Assembly (NCBI GenBank): GCA_016789885.1
Contig: JAEUPZ010000031.1
Span: 186,001 to 250,000 of the forward strand
Origin: Chromatiales bacterium
GTDB taxonomy: Bacteria; Pseudomonadota; Gammaproteobacteria; Steroidobacterales; GCA-2729495
DNA: 64,000 nucleotides
Direction: 5' to 3'
The position numbers were made by a program, and so were the translations under genes. This document shows, in pieces, positions 54,705-64,000 of this stretch (positions within the stretch are counted from its first letter, which is position 1; each line of letters begins with the position of its first letter). Below the pieces are notes generated by a model. The model did no database searches, was not told where the DNA came from, and saw only the letters and a list, made by a program, of their open reading frames with translations.

Positions 54705-55109
54705 TCAGACCTCGAAGTCTTCGAAGTCCTCGAGCTCGCGCGCCATGCGGCGCTTTTCCCAGTACTCCTCGAGCTGACGCCGGGCGTTGCCGGCGGCGCG
54801 GCGCGTTCCGGGACGGACCGTGGCGACGACCGGCGTGTCCAGGGCCGCCAGCAGCGAATCCACCGCGTCGCCCGCCGCGGCGGCGGTGATGCCGTCGCCG
54901 GTGACGAGCAGGTCGGGGTCGGCATCGACGATGTCGTCGGACTCGTCGAGATCGACGCTGACGTTACCGCCCTGGTCTTCGGCGGCCTCGTCCTCGCCCG
55001 CGTCCTCGTCCTGGCCGGCGACCGCTTCGCGCTCGGCCTCGTCGTCCTGCCAGTCGTCACCGGCCGGCGGTACCAGTGCCCGTGCCGGGCCGCTGCTCCT
55101 GCGTGTCAT
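54705..55109 (-). CDS. Acidic protein of unknown function
   Basis: A 134-residue protein with an Asp/Glu-rich first half (DDEAEREAVAGQDEDAGEDE and following) and a charged helical end (RRQLEEYWEKRRMARELEDF). The C-terminal pattern reminds me of small PA3496-like proteins, but this is a weak impression. No signal peptide, membrane helix or cysteines. The ATG at 55109 has AAGGGG eight bases upstream; a GTG at 55118 is possible. It has a strong promoter of its own and is convergent with dnaE2, 99 bases apart. Function unknown. Confidence 0.65.
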   Translation of the reverse strand: MTRRSSGPARALVPPAGDDWQDDEAEREAVAGQDEDAGEDEAAEDQGGNVSVDLDESDDIVDADPDLLVTGDGITAAAAGDAVDSLLAALDTPVVATVRPGTRRAAGNARRQLEEYWEKRRMARELEDFEDFEV

Positions 55110-55147
55110 GTCTCCCACCCCTTATGTCCAGAATCGGGACGGGAATT

Positions 55148-55176
55148 CTTATATGCACGCCGTTACCGCCTGACAA
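55148..55176 (-). promoter_or_regulatory. Strong sigma-70 promoter of the acidic protein gene
   Basis: Minus strand: TTGTCA (55176 to 55171, 5 of 6), 17-base spacer, TATAAG (55153 to 55148, 5 of 6). Predicted start near 55141, leaving a 32-base leader. Confidence 0.7.
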
Positions 55177-55277
55177 CAGCCATTTCCGGATTATGTGACG
55201 TGGATCAATCGTTCCCGGTGACGGGATGCCGGCGGCCGCTGGCCCGGCCGGGGCCACGCTGCCGGGGGAAGGAGGCC

Positions 55278-55294
55278 CGCAGGCGGAGCCTGCG
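55278..55294 (-). terminator. Possible terminator or 3' hairpin after gspF
   Basis: CGCAGGC-GGA-GCCTGCG at 55278-55294: a 7-base stem with a 3-base loop directly after the gspF stop. The following minus-strand sequence is C/T-rich but has no uninterrupted T-run. Confidence 0.35.
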
Positions 55295-55298
55295 TGGG

Positions 55299-56519
55299 TC
55301 AGGTGGCGAGCTGGTTCAGCTCGAAGATCGGCAGCAGGATCGCCAGCACGATGACCAGCACGATGACGCCCATGGTGATGATCAGGGCTGGCTCGAGGAT
55401 GCCGAGCAGGGCCGCGATCAGCCCGTCCATCTCGCGCTCCTGGTTCTGCGCCGCACGCCCGAGCATCGACTCGAGCTCGCCGCTGGCCTCGCCGCTGGAG
55501 ATCAGGTGGATGCACAGGGGCGGGAAGTGCCCGGCCTTGCCGAGCGACTTGCCGATGGGCGCCCCTTCGCGCACCCGGGCGGCCGCTTCCTCGACGGCGG
55601 CCCGCATCGGGACGTTGGTCAGCACTTCCCCCGCGATGCGCAGGGCCTCGAGCACCGGGACACCGCTGCCGGTGAGGATGCTGAGCGTGCGGGTGAAACG
55701 GGCGGTGTTGGCGCCGCGCACGAGCTTGGCCACCAGCGGCACCCGAAGCAGCAGCAGGTCCAGCTGGCGCCGCGGGCCGGGCAGCCGCAGCCAGCGCCGC
55801 AGGCCCAGGACGCCGGCCACGATGGCCAGGGCCAGCAGCCAGCCCCAGTCGCGCAGGAAGTCACTGAGGCTGATCAGCGCGACCGTCAGCCCCGGCAGCT
55901 CGCGGTTCGAGTTGCTGAAGACCCCGACGACTTTGGGGACGACATAGACGAGCATGCCGGTGACGATGCCCAGTGCCAGCAGCGTCAGCACGGCGGGGTA
56001 GATCATCGCGTTCTGGATCTTCTGCCGCAGTACCTGCCGCCCTTCCGTGTAGTCGGCGAGCCGTTCGAGGATGGCGTCGAGGTGGCCGGACTGCTCGCCG
56101 GCCGCCACGGTGGCGCGGTAGATCTCCGGGAAGGCCCGCGGGAAGTCGCCAAAGCCGTCGGCGAGCGTGTGGCCTTCCATGACCTTCGAGCGCACGCCGA
56201 TGACGATGCTCTTGACCCGTGGCGACTCGGTCTGCTCCGAAACGGCCAGCAGCGCTTCCTCGAGCGGCAGGCCCGACTGGGTCAGCGTCGCCAGCTGGCG
56301 GGTCAGCAGCGCGAGGTCGGCGCTGGACAGCGAGTTGCCGCGCAGGAAGGGGCGGCGCTGCTGCCTGGCCGCCTCGCGCTCGGCCACCTCGGCGACGGTA
56401 AGCGGCAGCAGCTGGCGGTCGCGGAGCAGCTGGCGCACCTGCCGGGCGGTGTCGCCCTCGAGGATGCCCTTGTGCTCGCGGCCGCCGGCGTCGACGGCGG
56501 TGTATTCGAACGCACCCAT
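55299..56519 (-). CDS. gspF: Type II secretion inner-membrane platform protein GspF
   Basis: Polytopic platform protein of the type II secretion system. It has 406 residues. It opens with FEYTAVDAGGREHKGILEGDTARQ (the opening AFEYTAVDAGG is typical) and contains two repeated GspF domains with three membrane helices (about 170-195, 220-240 and 375-400). GEQSGHLDAILERLADY and SSGEASGELESML mark the two repeats. The ATG at 56519 is chosen for the conserved N-terminus. It is the last gene of the gspCDEF block; no gspG follows. Confidence 0.95.
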   Translation of the reverse strand: MGAFEYTAVDAGGREHKGILEGDTARQVRQLLRDRQLLPLTVAEVAEREAARQQRRPFLRGNSLSSADLALLTRQLATLTQSGLPLEEALLAVSEQTESPRVKSIVIGVRSKVMEGHTLADGFGDFPRAFPEIYRATVAAGEQSGHLDAILERLADYTEGRQVLRQKIQNAMIYPAVLTLLALGIVTGMLVYVVPKVVGVFSNSNRELPGLTVALISLSDFLRDWGWLLALAIVAGVLGLRRWLRLPGPRRQLDLLLLRVPLVAKLVRGANTARFTRTLSILTGSGVPVLEALRIAGEVLTNVPMRAAVEEAAARVREGAPIGKSLGKAGHFPPLCIHLISSGEASGELESMLGRAAQNQEREMDGLIAALLGILEPALIITMGVIVLVIVLAILLPIFELNQLAT

Positions 56520-56544
56520 GTGGCCTGCAGCCCGGTGGACGTGG

Positions 56545-58104
56545 TCAGTCGGCGCGGGTAACGCGCAGCACTTCCTCGAGCGTCGTGACGCCGAGCAGGG
56601 CCTTGCGGATGCCGTCGTCGCGGATGCCGGGGCTGCGGGAGCGCGCGTAGCGCTCGAGCTCGTGCTCGCCGGCGCCGTCATGGATCATCGTGCGCAGCGT
56701 ATCGTCGACCGTGACGAGCTCGTAGATGCCGGTGCGGCCACGGTAGCCGGTGGTCCCGTTGAGGCGCGCCTCGTCGGGGTGGTACAGCGTCGGCGCGTCC
56801 GCGGGATCGGCGCCCAGCGTCCGGCACTCGTAGTCGCGGGCCCGGTAGGGTGCCTTGACCGACGGGTCGATGACGCGGACCAGCCGCTGCGCCAGCACTC
56901 CGATCAGGCTCGACGACAGCAGGAAGGGCTCGACGCCCATGTCGCGCAGCCGCGTCACGGCGCCGACGGCGGTGTTGGTATGCAGGGTCGACAGCACGAG
57001 GTGGCCTGTAAGGCTCGCCTGCACGGCGATCTCGGCCGTCTCGAGGTCGCGGATCTCGCCGACCATCACCACGTCGGGGTCCTGGCGCAGGATGGCGCGC
57101 AGGCCGCGCGCGAAGGTCATGTCGACCTTGGTGTTCACCTGGGACTGGCCGATGCCGTCGATGTAGTACTCGATCGGATCCTCGACCGTCATGATGTTGC
57201 GGGTGTTGTCGTTGATGCGCTCCAGGGCCGCGTAGAGCGTGGTGGTCTTGCCGGACCCCGTGGGCCCCGTGACGAGCAGGATGCCGTGGGGCTTGTGGAT
57301 CAGCGCGTCGAGCTCGGCCTGGGACTTCGACTCCATGCCGAGGCTCTCGAGCTCGAGGCGCCCGGCGTGCTTGTCGAGCAGCCGGAGGACCACCCGTTCG
57401 CCGTGGCCCGACGGCATCGTCGAGACGCGCACGTCGACGGCACGGCCCGCGATGCGCAGCGAGAAGCGGCCGTCCTGGGGCAGGCGCTTCTCGGCGATGT
57501 CGAGCTTCGACATGACCTTGATGCGCGATACCACCAGCGGCGCCACGGCCCGGCGTGACTGCAGCACTTCGCGCAGTACGCCGTCGATGCGGAACCGGAC
57601 GACGAGCCGGTTCTCGAACGGCTCGATGTGGATGTCCGAGGCGTTGTCCTTGACCGCCGAGGTCAGCAGCGCGTTGATCAGCCGGATGATCGGCGCGTCG
57701 TCGTCGCTCTCCAGCAGGTCGGAGGGCTCGGGCAGGTCCTGCGCCACGCGCAGCAGGTCGGTGTCCTCGCCGAGCCCGTCCACCATCTGCATGGTCGAGT
57801 TGGACTCGCGCTCGTAGGTCTGCTGCAGCTGGCGGTCGAACTCGGCCGCGTCGACCACCAGCACCTGCAGCGGTGCGTCGACGAAGCGGCGCACCTCGGA
57901 GACCACCGGGAGGCGCGTGTCGGGCCGGATCAGCAGCGTGGCGCGGCCGTCGTTCCAGCCGGTCACCAGGACGCCGTGGCGCCGGGCGAAGGGGAAGGGC
58001 AGTACCGGGCCGCGCTCCGGTGCCGGCGCGGCGGCCGCCGGAGGGACGATCTCGACGACGGCCTCGTCGTCCGCATCGGCGACGGCGGTCACGGGCGGGT
58101 TCAT
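56545..58104 (-). CDS. gspE: Type II secretion ATPase GspE
   Basis: Cytoplasmic ATPase that drives pseudopilus assembly. It has 519 residues: an N-terminal N1E/N2E region (about 30-160) and a RecA-like domain with Walker A GPTGSGKTTTLYA near 275, an Asp box and Walker B VMVGEIRDLETAE near 340. Downstream, where GspE normally has a CxxC-CxxC zinc domain, the sequence reads IDPSVKAPY and NGTTGYRGRTGIYEL, with the four cysteines missing. The rest of the protein is intact, so this looks like natural loss. Overlaps gspD by 4 bases. Confidence 0.95.
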   Translation of the reverse strand: MNPPVTAVADADDEAVVEIVPPAAAAPAPERGPVLPFPFARRHGVLVTGWNDGRATLLIRPDTRLPVVSEVRRFVDAPLQVLVVDAAEFDRQLQQTYERESNSTMQMVDGLGEDTDLLRVAQDLPEPSDLLESDDDAPIIRLINALLTSAVKDNASDIHIEPFENRLVVRFRIDGVLREVLQSRRAVAPLVVSRIKVMSKLDIAEKRLPQDGRFSLRIAGRAVDVRVSTMPSGHGERVVLRLLDKHAGRLELESLGMESKSQAELDALIHKPHGILLVTGPTGSGKTTTLYAALERINDNTRNIMTVEDPIEYYIDGIGQSQVNTKVDMTFARGLRAILRQDPDVVMVGEIRDLETAEIAVQASLTGHLVLSTLHTNTAVGAVTRLRDMGVEPFLLSSSLIGVLAQRLVRVIDPSVKAPYRARDYECRTLGADPADAPTLYHPDEARLNGTTGYRGRTGIYELVTVDDTLRTMIHDGAGEHELERYARSRSPGIRDDGIRKALLGVTTLEEVLRVTRAD

Positions 58105-60221
58105 GGCGCCGCCTGTTCCGGCACGGCATCGGCCGGCGCGTCCGTGCCCGCGGGCGCCTGCAGCGTCCCGTCGATGCCACGCAGGCTGCGCAGGTCGATG
58201 GTGCCGGGCGACTCGCGGATCTGCTGCTCGATGGGCGGCAGGATGTCGCGCGGGGTCAGCGGCATCAGCCGCGGCCGGCCCGGGGAGATCGCCAGCTGCT
58301 GGTCACGGATGTAGTTGTACTTGGCGTTGGTCTCGAAGGCCGCCTGCACGTCGTTGGTCAGGATCGTCGGCCGGATGAATACCATCAGGTTGGTCTTGCT
58401 CTTGCGGTTGTTGTCGGCCCGGAACAGCGCGCCGAGCAGCGGGATGCGGCCGAGGATGGGCACCCGCGACTGGCTCTCGGACAGCCGGTCCTCGATGAGG
58501 CCCCCGAGCACAAGCGTGGCGGAGTTCTCGACGATGACAGTGGTGTTGATGTTGCGGTTGGCCGTGATCAGGTCGACGGCGGCGCTGGTCGGCAGCAGGT
58601 TCGAGACCTCCTGCTGGATCTTCAGCAGCACCGCGTTGCCCTCGTTGATCTGGGGCGTGAGCTTCAGCGTGAGGCCGACCTGCTGGCGCTGGATGGTCTG
58701 GAACGGGTTGACCGTTGCGCCGGTCTGCGCGCCCGTGTTGGTGAACTGGCCGGTGACGAAGGGAACCTCCTGGCCGACCTTGATTTCGGCCTCCTCGTTG
58801 TCGAGCGTCACCAGTACGGGGGTGCCGATGATGTTGCTGTTGCCATCCGACTCCAGGGCCTCGATCAGGGCGACGAAGCTGATGCCGCTGTTCGAGAGGC
58901 GTCCGACGCCCATCGACAGTCCGTTGCGGAGCAGGGTCGCCGGGTTGGTGGCGGCACCGCCACTGCCACTGCCACTGCCGCTGCCGCCGCCCGACCCGCC
59001 GCCGATGATCCCGGCCGCGACGCCGGTCACGCCGGTGGTGCCCGGGAACTTGGTGACGCCGACCAGGTTGTCCAGGTCGCGGTCGCCGATGGCCCAGGTG
59101 ATGCCCAGGTCGGAAGCGCGATCCGACGAGATCTCGACGATGACGGCCTCGACCAGCACCTGCAGGCGGCGGATGTCGAGCTTGTCGATGACCGAGTTCA
59201 TCGACCGCATGACCTTGGGCGGTGCGGTGATGATGAGCGCATTCGTGCCCTCGTCGGCCCAGATGGAAATGTCGCCACGCTGGCTCGGCGGGGCCGCTGC
59301 GCCATCCTTCGCCGGTGCCCCGCCACCGCCGCCGCCGCCGGTGAACTGCGACTGCAACTGGGTGGCCAGCCCCTTCGCATCGGCGTAGCGCAGGTAGCGC
59401 ACCTGCGTGTCCCCGCCTTCCTCGAGGGGGGTATCCAGGTGGGTGACCCGGGCCCGGTAGCGGAGGCGCTCGTTCTTGTCGCCGGTGATCAGCAGGCTGT
59501 TGGTGCGCTCGTCGGCGACGACCGTTACCCGCGGGCCGCCGCCGCCCTCGGCCTGCTGGGCGCCCTGGTTCAGCGCGCCGATGATCTTGACGATCTCCGA
59601 CGCCGACGCATGCTCGAGCCGCAGGATCTCGTAGTCCTGGTCTGCCGCCTGGTCGATGCGCGCGATGATGCGGGTCATGCGGTCGACGTTCGACGCCCGG
59701 TCGGAAATGATCAGGATGTTGGACGGCGGGTGGGCGGCCAGGTGTCCGTACTGGGGGATCAGCGGCCGCAGGATCGGCACCAGCTGTGCAGCCGCGACCT
59801 TCTTGACGGCGATGACGCGGGTCACGATGTCGTCCGGCCGCTCCCGGCCGCCATCGAGTTCGGCGCCGGGCTGCTGCCGCGCGTTGGCGTCGGGCAGGAT
59901 CTTGATGACGTCGCCGGAAGGCACCGCGACGAACCCGTAGACGCTCAGCAGGGACAGGAACGCCGCGTAGAAGGCGTCGGGTGACATCGGCGACGACGAC
60001 AGCATCGTCACCTGGGCCTTCACCCGGGGATCGAGGATGAAGTTCTTGCCCGTGACCTCGCCGACGGCCTCGATGACCTGCCGGATGTCGGCGTCCTTGT
60101 AGTTTGGCGTGATGGTGGGCTGCTGTCCCGATGTGGCCTGGGCAAACAGCAGCGCGCCCGCGGCGAGGGCAGCGGTGAGGGACGACGGTCGGCGTGCCGT
60201 GCGGTAAGCGGGTCGGGTCAC
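58101..60221 (-). CDS. gspD: Type II secretion secretin GspD
   Basis: Outer-membrane channel of the type II secretion system. It has 706 residues with a signal peptide (about 1-33), N0-N3 periplasmic domains (about 35-320) and the secretin core (about 370-640; VPILGRIPLLGALFR near the end). Low-complexity Gly and Gly-Ser loops (GGGGGGG near 290 and SGSGSGSGG near 418) lie in loop regions, the usual place for variation. It starts with GTG that overlaps the gspC stop. Confidence 0.96.
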   Translation of the reverse strand: MTRPAYRTARRPSSLTAALAAGALLFAQATSGQQPTITPNYKDADIRQVIEAVGEVTGKNFILDPRVKAQVTMLSSSPMSPDAFYAAFLSLLSVYGFVAVPSGDVIKILPDANARQQPGAELDGGRERPDDIVTRVIAVKKVAAAQLVPILRPLIPQYGHLAAHPPSNILIISDRASNVDRMTRIIARIDQAADQDYEILRLEHASASEIVKIIGALNQGAQQAEGGGGPRVTVVADERTNSLLITGDKNERLRYRARVTHLDTPLEEGGDTQVRYLRYADAKGLATQLQSQFTGGGGGGGAPAKDGAAAPPSQRGDISIWADEGTNALIITAPPKVMRSMNSVIDKLDIRRLQVLVEAVIVEISSDRASDLGITWAIGDRDLDNLVGVTKFPGTTGVTGVAAGIIGGGSGGGSGSGSGSGGAATNPATLLRNGLSMGVGRLSNSGISFVALIEALESDGNSNIIGTPVLVTLDNEEAEIKVGQEVPFVTGQFTNTGAQTGATVNPFQTIQRQQVGLTLKLTPQINEGNAVLLKIQQEVSNLLPTSAAVDLITANRNINTTVIVENSATLVLGGLIEDRLSESQSRVPILGRIPLLGALFRADNNRKSKTNLMVFIRPTILTNDVQAAFETNAKYNYIRDQQLAISPGRPRLMPLTPRDILPPIEQQIRESPGTIDLRSLRGIDGTLQAPAGTDAPADAVPEQAAP

Positions 60222-61156
60222 TGGGTTGCGCCCCCGAGGGTGCTGATCTGGTTCATGTTGAGCGACAGCACCGTGGGTTGGCCTTCCCTTTCCACCGTGA
60301 TCGATACCTGCGCAGCCTCGCCGAGGCTGCGGAAGACTTCCATGCCCTGGGCCGGATTATCCAGCGTCACGCCGTTGATTTCAGTCACGAGGTCGCCGGG
60401 CCTGAGGCCGAGCGCCGTGAACTGGTCGCGGTTGGGACCCGGATAGATACGGTAGCCCTTGAGCTGTCCGTCCGGCATGAACGGTTGCGGCCGGATGACG
60501 TCGAGGAAGCCTGCCGCGTTGCGGGCGACCATGTCCTGGACGTTGGCCGTTGCCGGACTGGCGGTGACCGGTCGCGCTCCCGCCCGCGGGGGCGCCGACG
60601 GCCCGCTGCCGAGTCGCGGCAGCCGCAGCACCTCGAAGGCGCCGTTGCGCGACAGCACGACGCGGTCGATCTCGACGCGCTGGAGGGTCGCGCCACCTGG
60701 CAGCCCGTCGTTCACGAAGTAGACGCGCTCCTGTCCGCCGGCATCGGCGATGATCGCATGGGCAAACTTCGGGTTGCCCGCGGCGATCGCTGCCCGCAGC
60801 TGCAGGCTGAGGCTCGTGTCCGGGGCATCGACGGGGGCGTCGCCGGTCGCCGCAGCGTTCGCCTGGGCCTCGCCGAACAGGTGTGCCGCGACGATGGGCT
60901 GCACGTCGGTGGCGCCGGCGGACGCCGGCGCGCTGCCCCGCACGGGCGGGGGAGGTGGCAGCCAGGGCCCGTTCACGGCGGGCGGGTAGAGCAGCCAGGC
61001 GGCCCGGGCGGCGAGCCAGCCCACTACGACGACCAGGACCAGGGATGCCATCTGCGGCGCGACCTGATTGAAGCGCGCCAGGGCTTCGGCAGGCGAACGC
61101 CCGCCCAGCGCCCCGCGGGCGCCAGCGAAGGTCTCCGCGAGCTGCTCCAGCTTCAT
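60218..61156 (-). CDS. gspC: Type II secretion protein GspC
   Basis: Inner-membrane subunit that links the platform to the secretin. The 312-residue protein has one membrane helix (about 36-56, ASLVLVVVVGWLAARAAWLL), a Pro-rich linker, the HR domain (about 85-175) and a C-terminal PDZ domain (about 225-305; LKGYRIYPGPN and LGLRPGDLVTEING). It is the first gene of the block and lies divergent from clpS. Confidence 0.92.
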   Translation of the reverse strand: MKLEQLAETFAGARGALGGRSPAEALARFNQVAPQMASLVLVVVVGWLAARAAWLLYPPAVNGPWLPPPPPVRGSAPASAGATDVQPIVAAHLFGEAQANAAATGDAPVDAPDTSLSLQLRAAIAAGNPKFAHAIIADAGGQERVYFVNDGLPGGATLQRVEIDRVVLSRNGAFEVLRLPRLGSGPSAPPRAGARPVTASPATANVQDMVARNAAGFLDVIRPQPFMPDGQLKGYRIYPGPNRDQFTALGLRPGDLVTEINGVTLDNPAQGMEVFRSLGEAAQVSITVEREGQPTVLSLNMNQISTLGGATQ

Positions 61157-61185
61157 GCTATGTCGTACTACCGCTGCCCGCAGGG

Positions 61186-61225
61186 CCGGGTGAAGCCCGG
61201 TAAAACCCGGTAAACACTCGGGAAT
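61186..61225 (-). repeat. Decamer direct repeats in the gspC leader
   Basis: Three consecutive 10-base units (CCGGGTGAAG, CCCGGTAAAA, CCCGGTAAAC), with a weaker fourth (ACTCGGGAAT). The period equals one DNA turn. They lie between the likely start of transcription and the gspC ATG. Confidence 0.6.
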
Positions 61226-61231
61226 TTAGCA
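61223..61231 (-). promoter_or_regulatory. Candidate extended -10 promoter of gspC
   Basis: TGCTAAATT on the minus strand (61231 to 61223): TGn plus a 4 of 6 hexamer. Predicted start near 61216, placing the decamer repeats in the first 30 transcribed bases. Confidence 0.35.
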
Positions 61232-61504
61232 TAACGCCTGCCCCGTGCGGCGGTTGCCGCCCGGCCAGCCGGCATGCGGGGCCCGGCGCCCGGGACGATG
61301 CCTGCCGGGCCGGCCTCGGGCATTAGAGCCACGGCCGGGTTACGGAACCGTGAAGGCCGGCACAAGTCGGCGGACAAGCGTGCCCTCCCGCAGGTGCGCT
61401 GCGCCGTGCTGCAAGCGCGGAATCCGTTCGGCCCGGCAGTGGCGAATCGGGTACCATCGATTCACCTTCCGGCGCAGGCAGCCTGCGTATTCCGAATTCC
61501 CACC

Positions 61505-61843
61505 ATGGCCAGTGACGGCGACAACGATTCCATCCGGCGCAGCGATGACGGGCGCGGGCTTGCGATCGAGGAATCCCGCCCCAAGCTCAAGCGGCCGCCG
61601 CTCTACCGCGTGCTGCTCATCAACGACGACTACACGCCGATGGAGTTCGTCGTGGAGGTGCTGCAGCTGATCTTCGGCATGGACCGGCCGAAGGCCACCC
61701 GGGTGATGCTCGAGGTGCACACCAAGGGCAAGGGCGTCTGCGGTGTGTACGTCTACGAAATCGCCGAAACCAAGGTCGCCCAGGTCACCAGCTACGCCCA
61801 GCAGCACCAGCACCCGCTGCTCTGCACGCTGGAGGAAACCTGA
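61505..61843 (+). CDS. clpS: ATP-dependent Clp protease adaptor ClpS
   Basis: Delivers N-degron proteins to ClpAP. The 112-residue product has a variable N-terminal tail and the core [19 protein letters not shown], with the Asp-Asp pair and the hydrophobic pocket residues that bind destabilising N-termini, followed by [13 protein letters not shown]. The ATG at 61505 is the first start giving a normal tail. clpA follows after 93 bases. Confidence 0.97.
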   Translation: MASDGDNDSIRRSDDGRGLAIEESRPKLKRPPLYRVLLINDDYTPMEFVVEVLQLIFGMDRPKATRVMLEVHTKGKGVCGVYVYEIAETKVAQVTSYAQQHQHPLLCTLEET

Positions 61844-61877
61844 CTGGCCCGTTGGGCGAAGTGATACACCGGGCGCC

Positions 61878-61905
61878 TTGGCAGCTGCCGGCTTTGGCGT
61901 AGACT
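61878..61905 (+). promoter_or_regulatory. Candidate clpA promoter
   Basis: TTGGCA at 61878-61883 (5 of 6), 16-base spacer, TAGACT at 61900-61905 (4 of 6). Predicted start near 61912, before the palindrome CCCCCGGGGG that precedes the clpA ATG. Confidence 0.4.
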
Positions 61906-61936
61906 CAAACCGTATCCCCCCGGGGGTTCCGACATC

Positions 61937-64000
<2,064 letters not shown>

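Larger units (their letters stand above)
61157..61504. other. Intergenic region between gspC and clpS
   Basis: No gene is seen in these 348 bases. It contains a phased repeat in the gspC leader and a candidate gspC promoter. No clear promoter for clpS was found. Short frames crossing it have Arg/Pro-rich composition and no recognisable domain. Confidence 0.55.

Noticed and set aside
58920..58990. Gly-Ser coding microsatellite in gspD as a possible phase-variation switch
   Set aside because: The repeat units are codon-length (ACTGCC/GCTGCC), so slippage would keep the frame; it most likely encodes a flexible secretin loop.
61168..61377. A 69-codon minus-strand frame between gspC and clpS
   Set aside because: No start signal, no recognisable domain, and it crosses the phased repeats and the predicted gspC promoter.

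Overview
The window is a gene-dense stretch of bacterial chromosome with very high GC and strongly GC-biased third codon positions. Almost everything in it is core cell machinery. Gene content and order (prfB-lysS, rpoE-rseA-rseB, lepB-rnc-era-recO-pdxJ-acpS, nagZ/mfd, lolCED-comEC-exbBD-msbA-lpxK-kdsB, rne/rluC/maf/yceD-rpmF-plsX-fabH, lexA-imuA-imuB-dnaE2, gspCDEF, clpS-clpA) indicate a Gammaproteobacterium. The GC-rich Xanthomonadales/Nevskiales/Steroidobacterales type is the likeliest fit, but the sequence alone does not fix the genus. I saw no rRNA, tRNA, CRISPR array, insertion sequence, prophage or integron.

Layout. 1-2432: 3' part of prfB, then lysS. 2429-7747: ygfZ on the minus strand, back to back with a succinate dehydrogenase operon (an SDHAF4/DUF1674-like assembly factor, sdhC, sdhD, sdhA, sdhB, sdhE, ygfX). 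7817-11202: a sigma-E module (rpoE, rseA, rseB) with an autoregulatory-type promoter, a glutaredoxin-like gene and lepB. 11213-15100: DUF4845-rnc-era-recO-pdxJ-acpS. 15147-20171: a PolB-type exonuclease, rlmD, a YkuD protein, nagZ, a purine phosphoribosyltransferase and a methylthioinosine-phosphorylase-like enzyme. 20265-25660: a PAS protein with a decayed GGDEF domain facing csiV, mfd and a small exported protein. 25784-29722: sfsA and the lipoprotein-export ABC system (two LolC/E permeases plus lolD). 29809-37528: comEC, exbB, exbD, msbA, lpxK, kdsB and a low-molecular-weight phosphatase. 37529-47827: rne facing rluC; maf facing yceD-rpmF-plsX-fabH, followed by a DASS transporter and a LysM-YkuD transpeptidase. 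47929-54605: an Lpp-type lipoprotein, then the SOS mutagenesis operon lexA-imuA-imuB-dnaE2. 54705-61156: an acidic protein of unknown function and a type II secretion block gspCDEF. 61505-64000: clpS and the 5' part of clpA.

Much of the window serves the envelope: lipid A and KDO synthesis, lipoprotein sorting, energised Exb transport, type II secretion, the sigma-E stress response, peptidoglycan recycling, and Lpp with a transpeptidase that could attach it. Genes are packed in translationally coupled strings with overlaps such as ATGA and GTGA. Several convergent pairs share or nearly share their stop codons.

No wholly new system stands out. The points most worth a second look are: the SDHAF4-like gene that opens the sdh operon and may be leaderless; a near-leaderless yceD promoter; the long structured leader of rne; the convergent Lpp/transpeptidase pair sharing one terminator; the SOS cassette with two LexA boxes and an unusually placed clamp-binding-like motif in ImuB; a GspE without its zinc tetracysteine motif; a gspCDEF block without the pseudopilin genes; a phased decamer repeat in the gspC leader; and a fatty-acid operon broken after fabH by a transporter.
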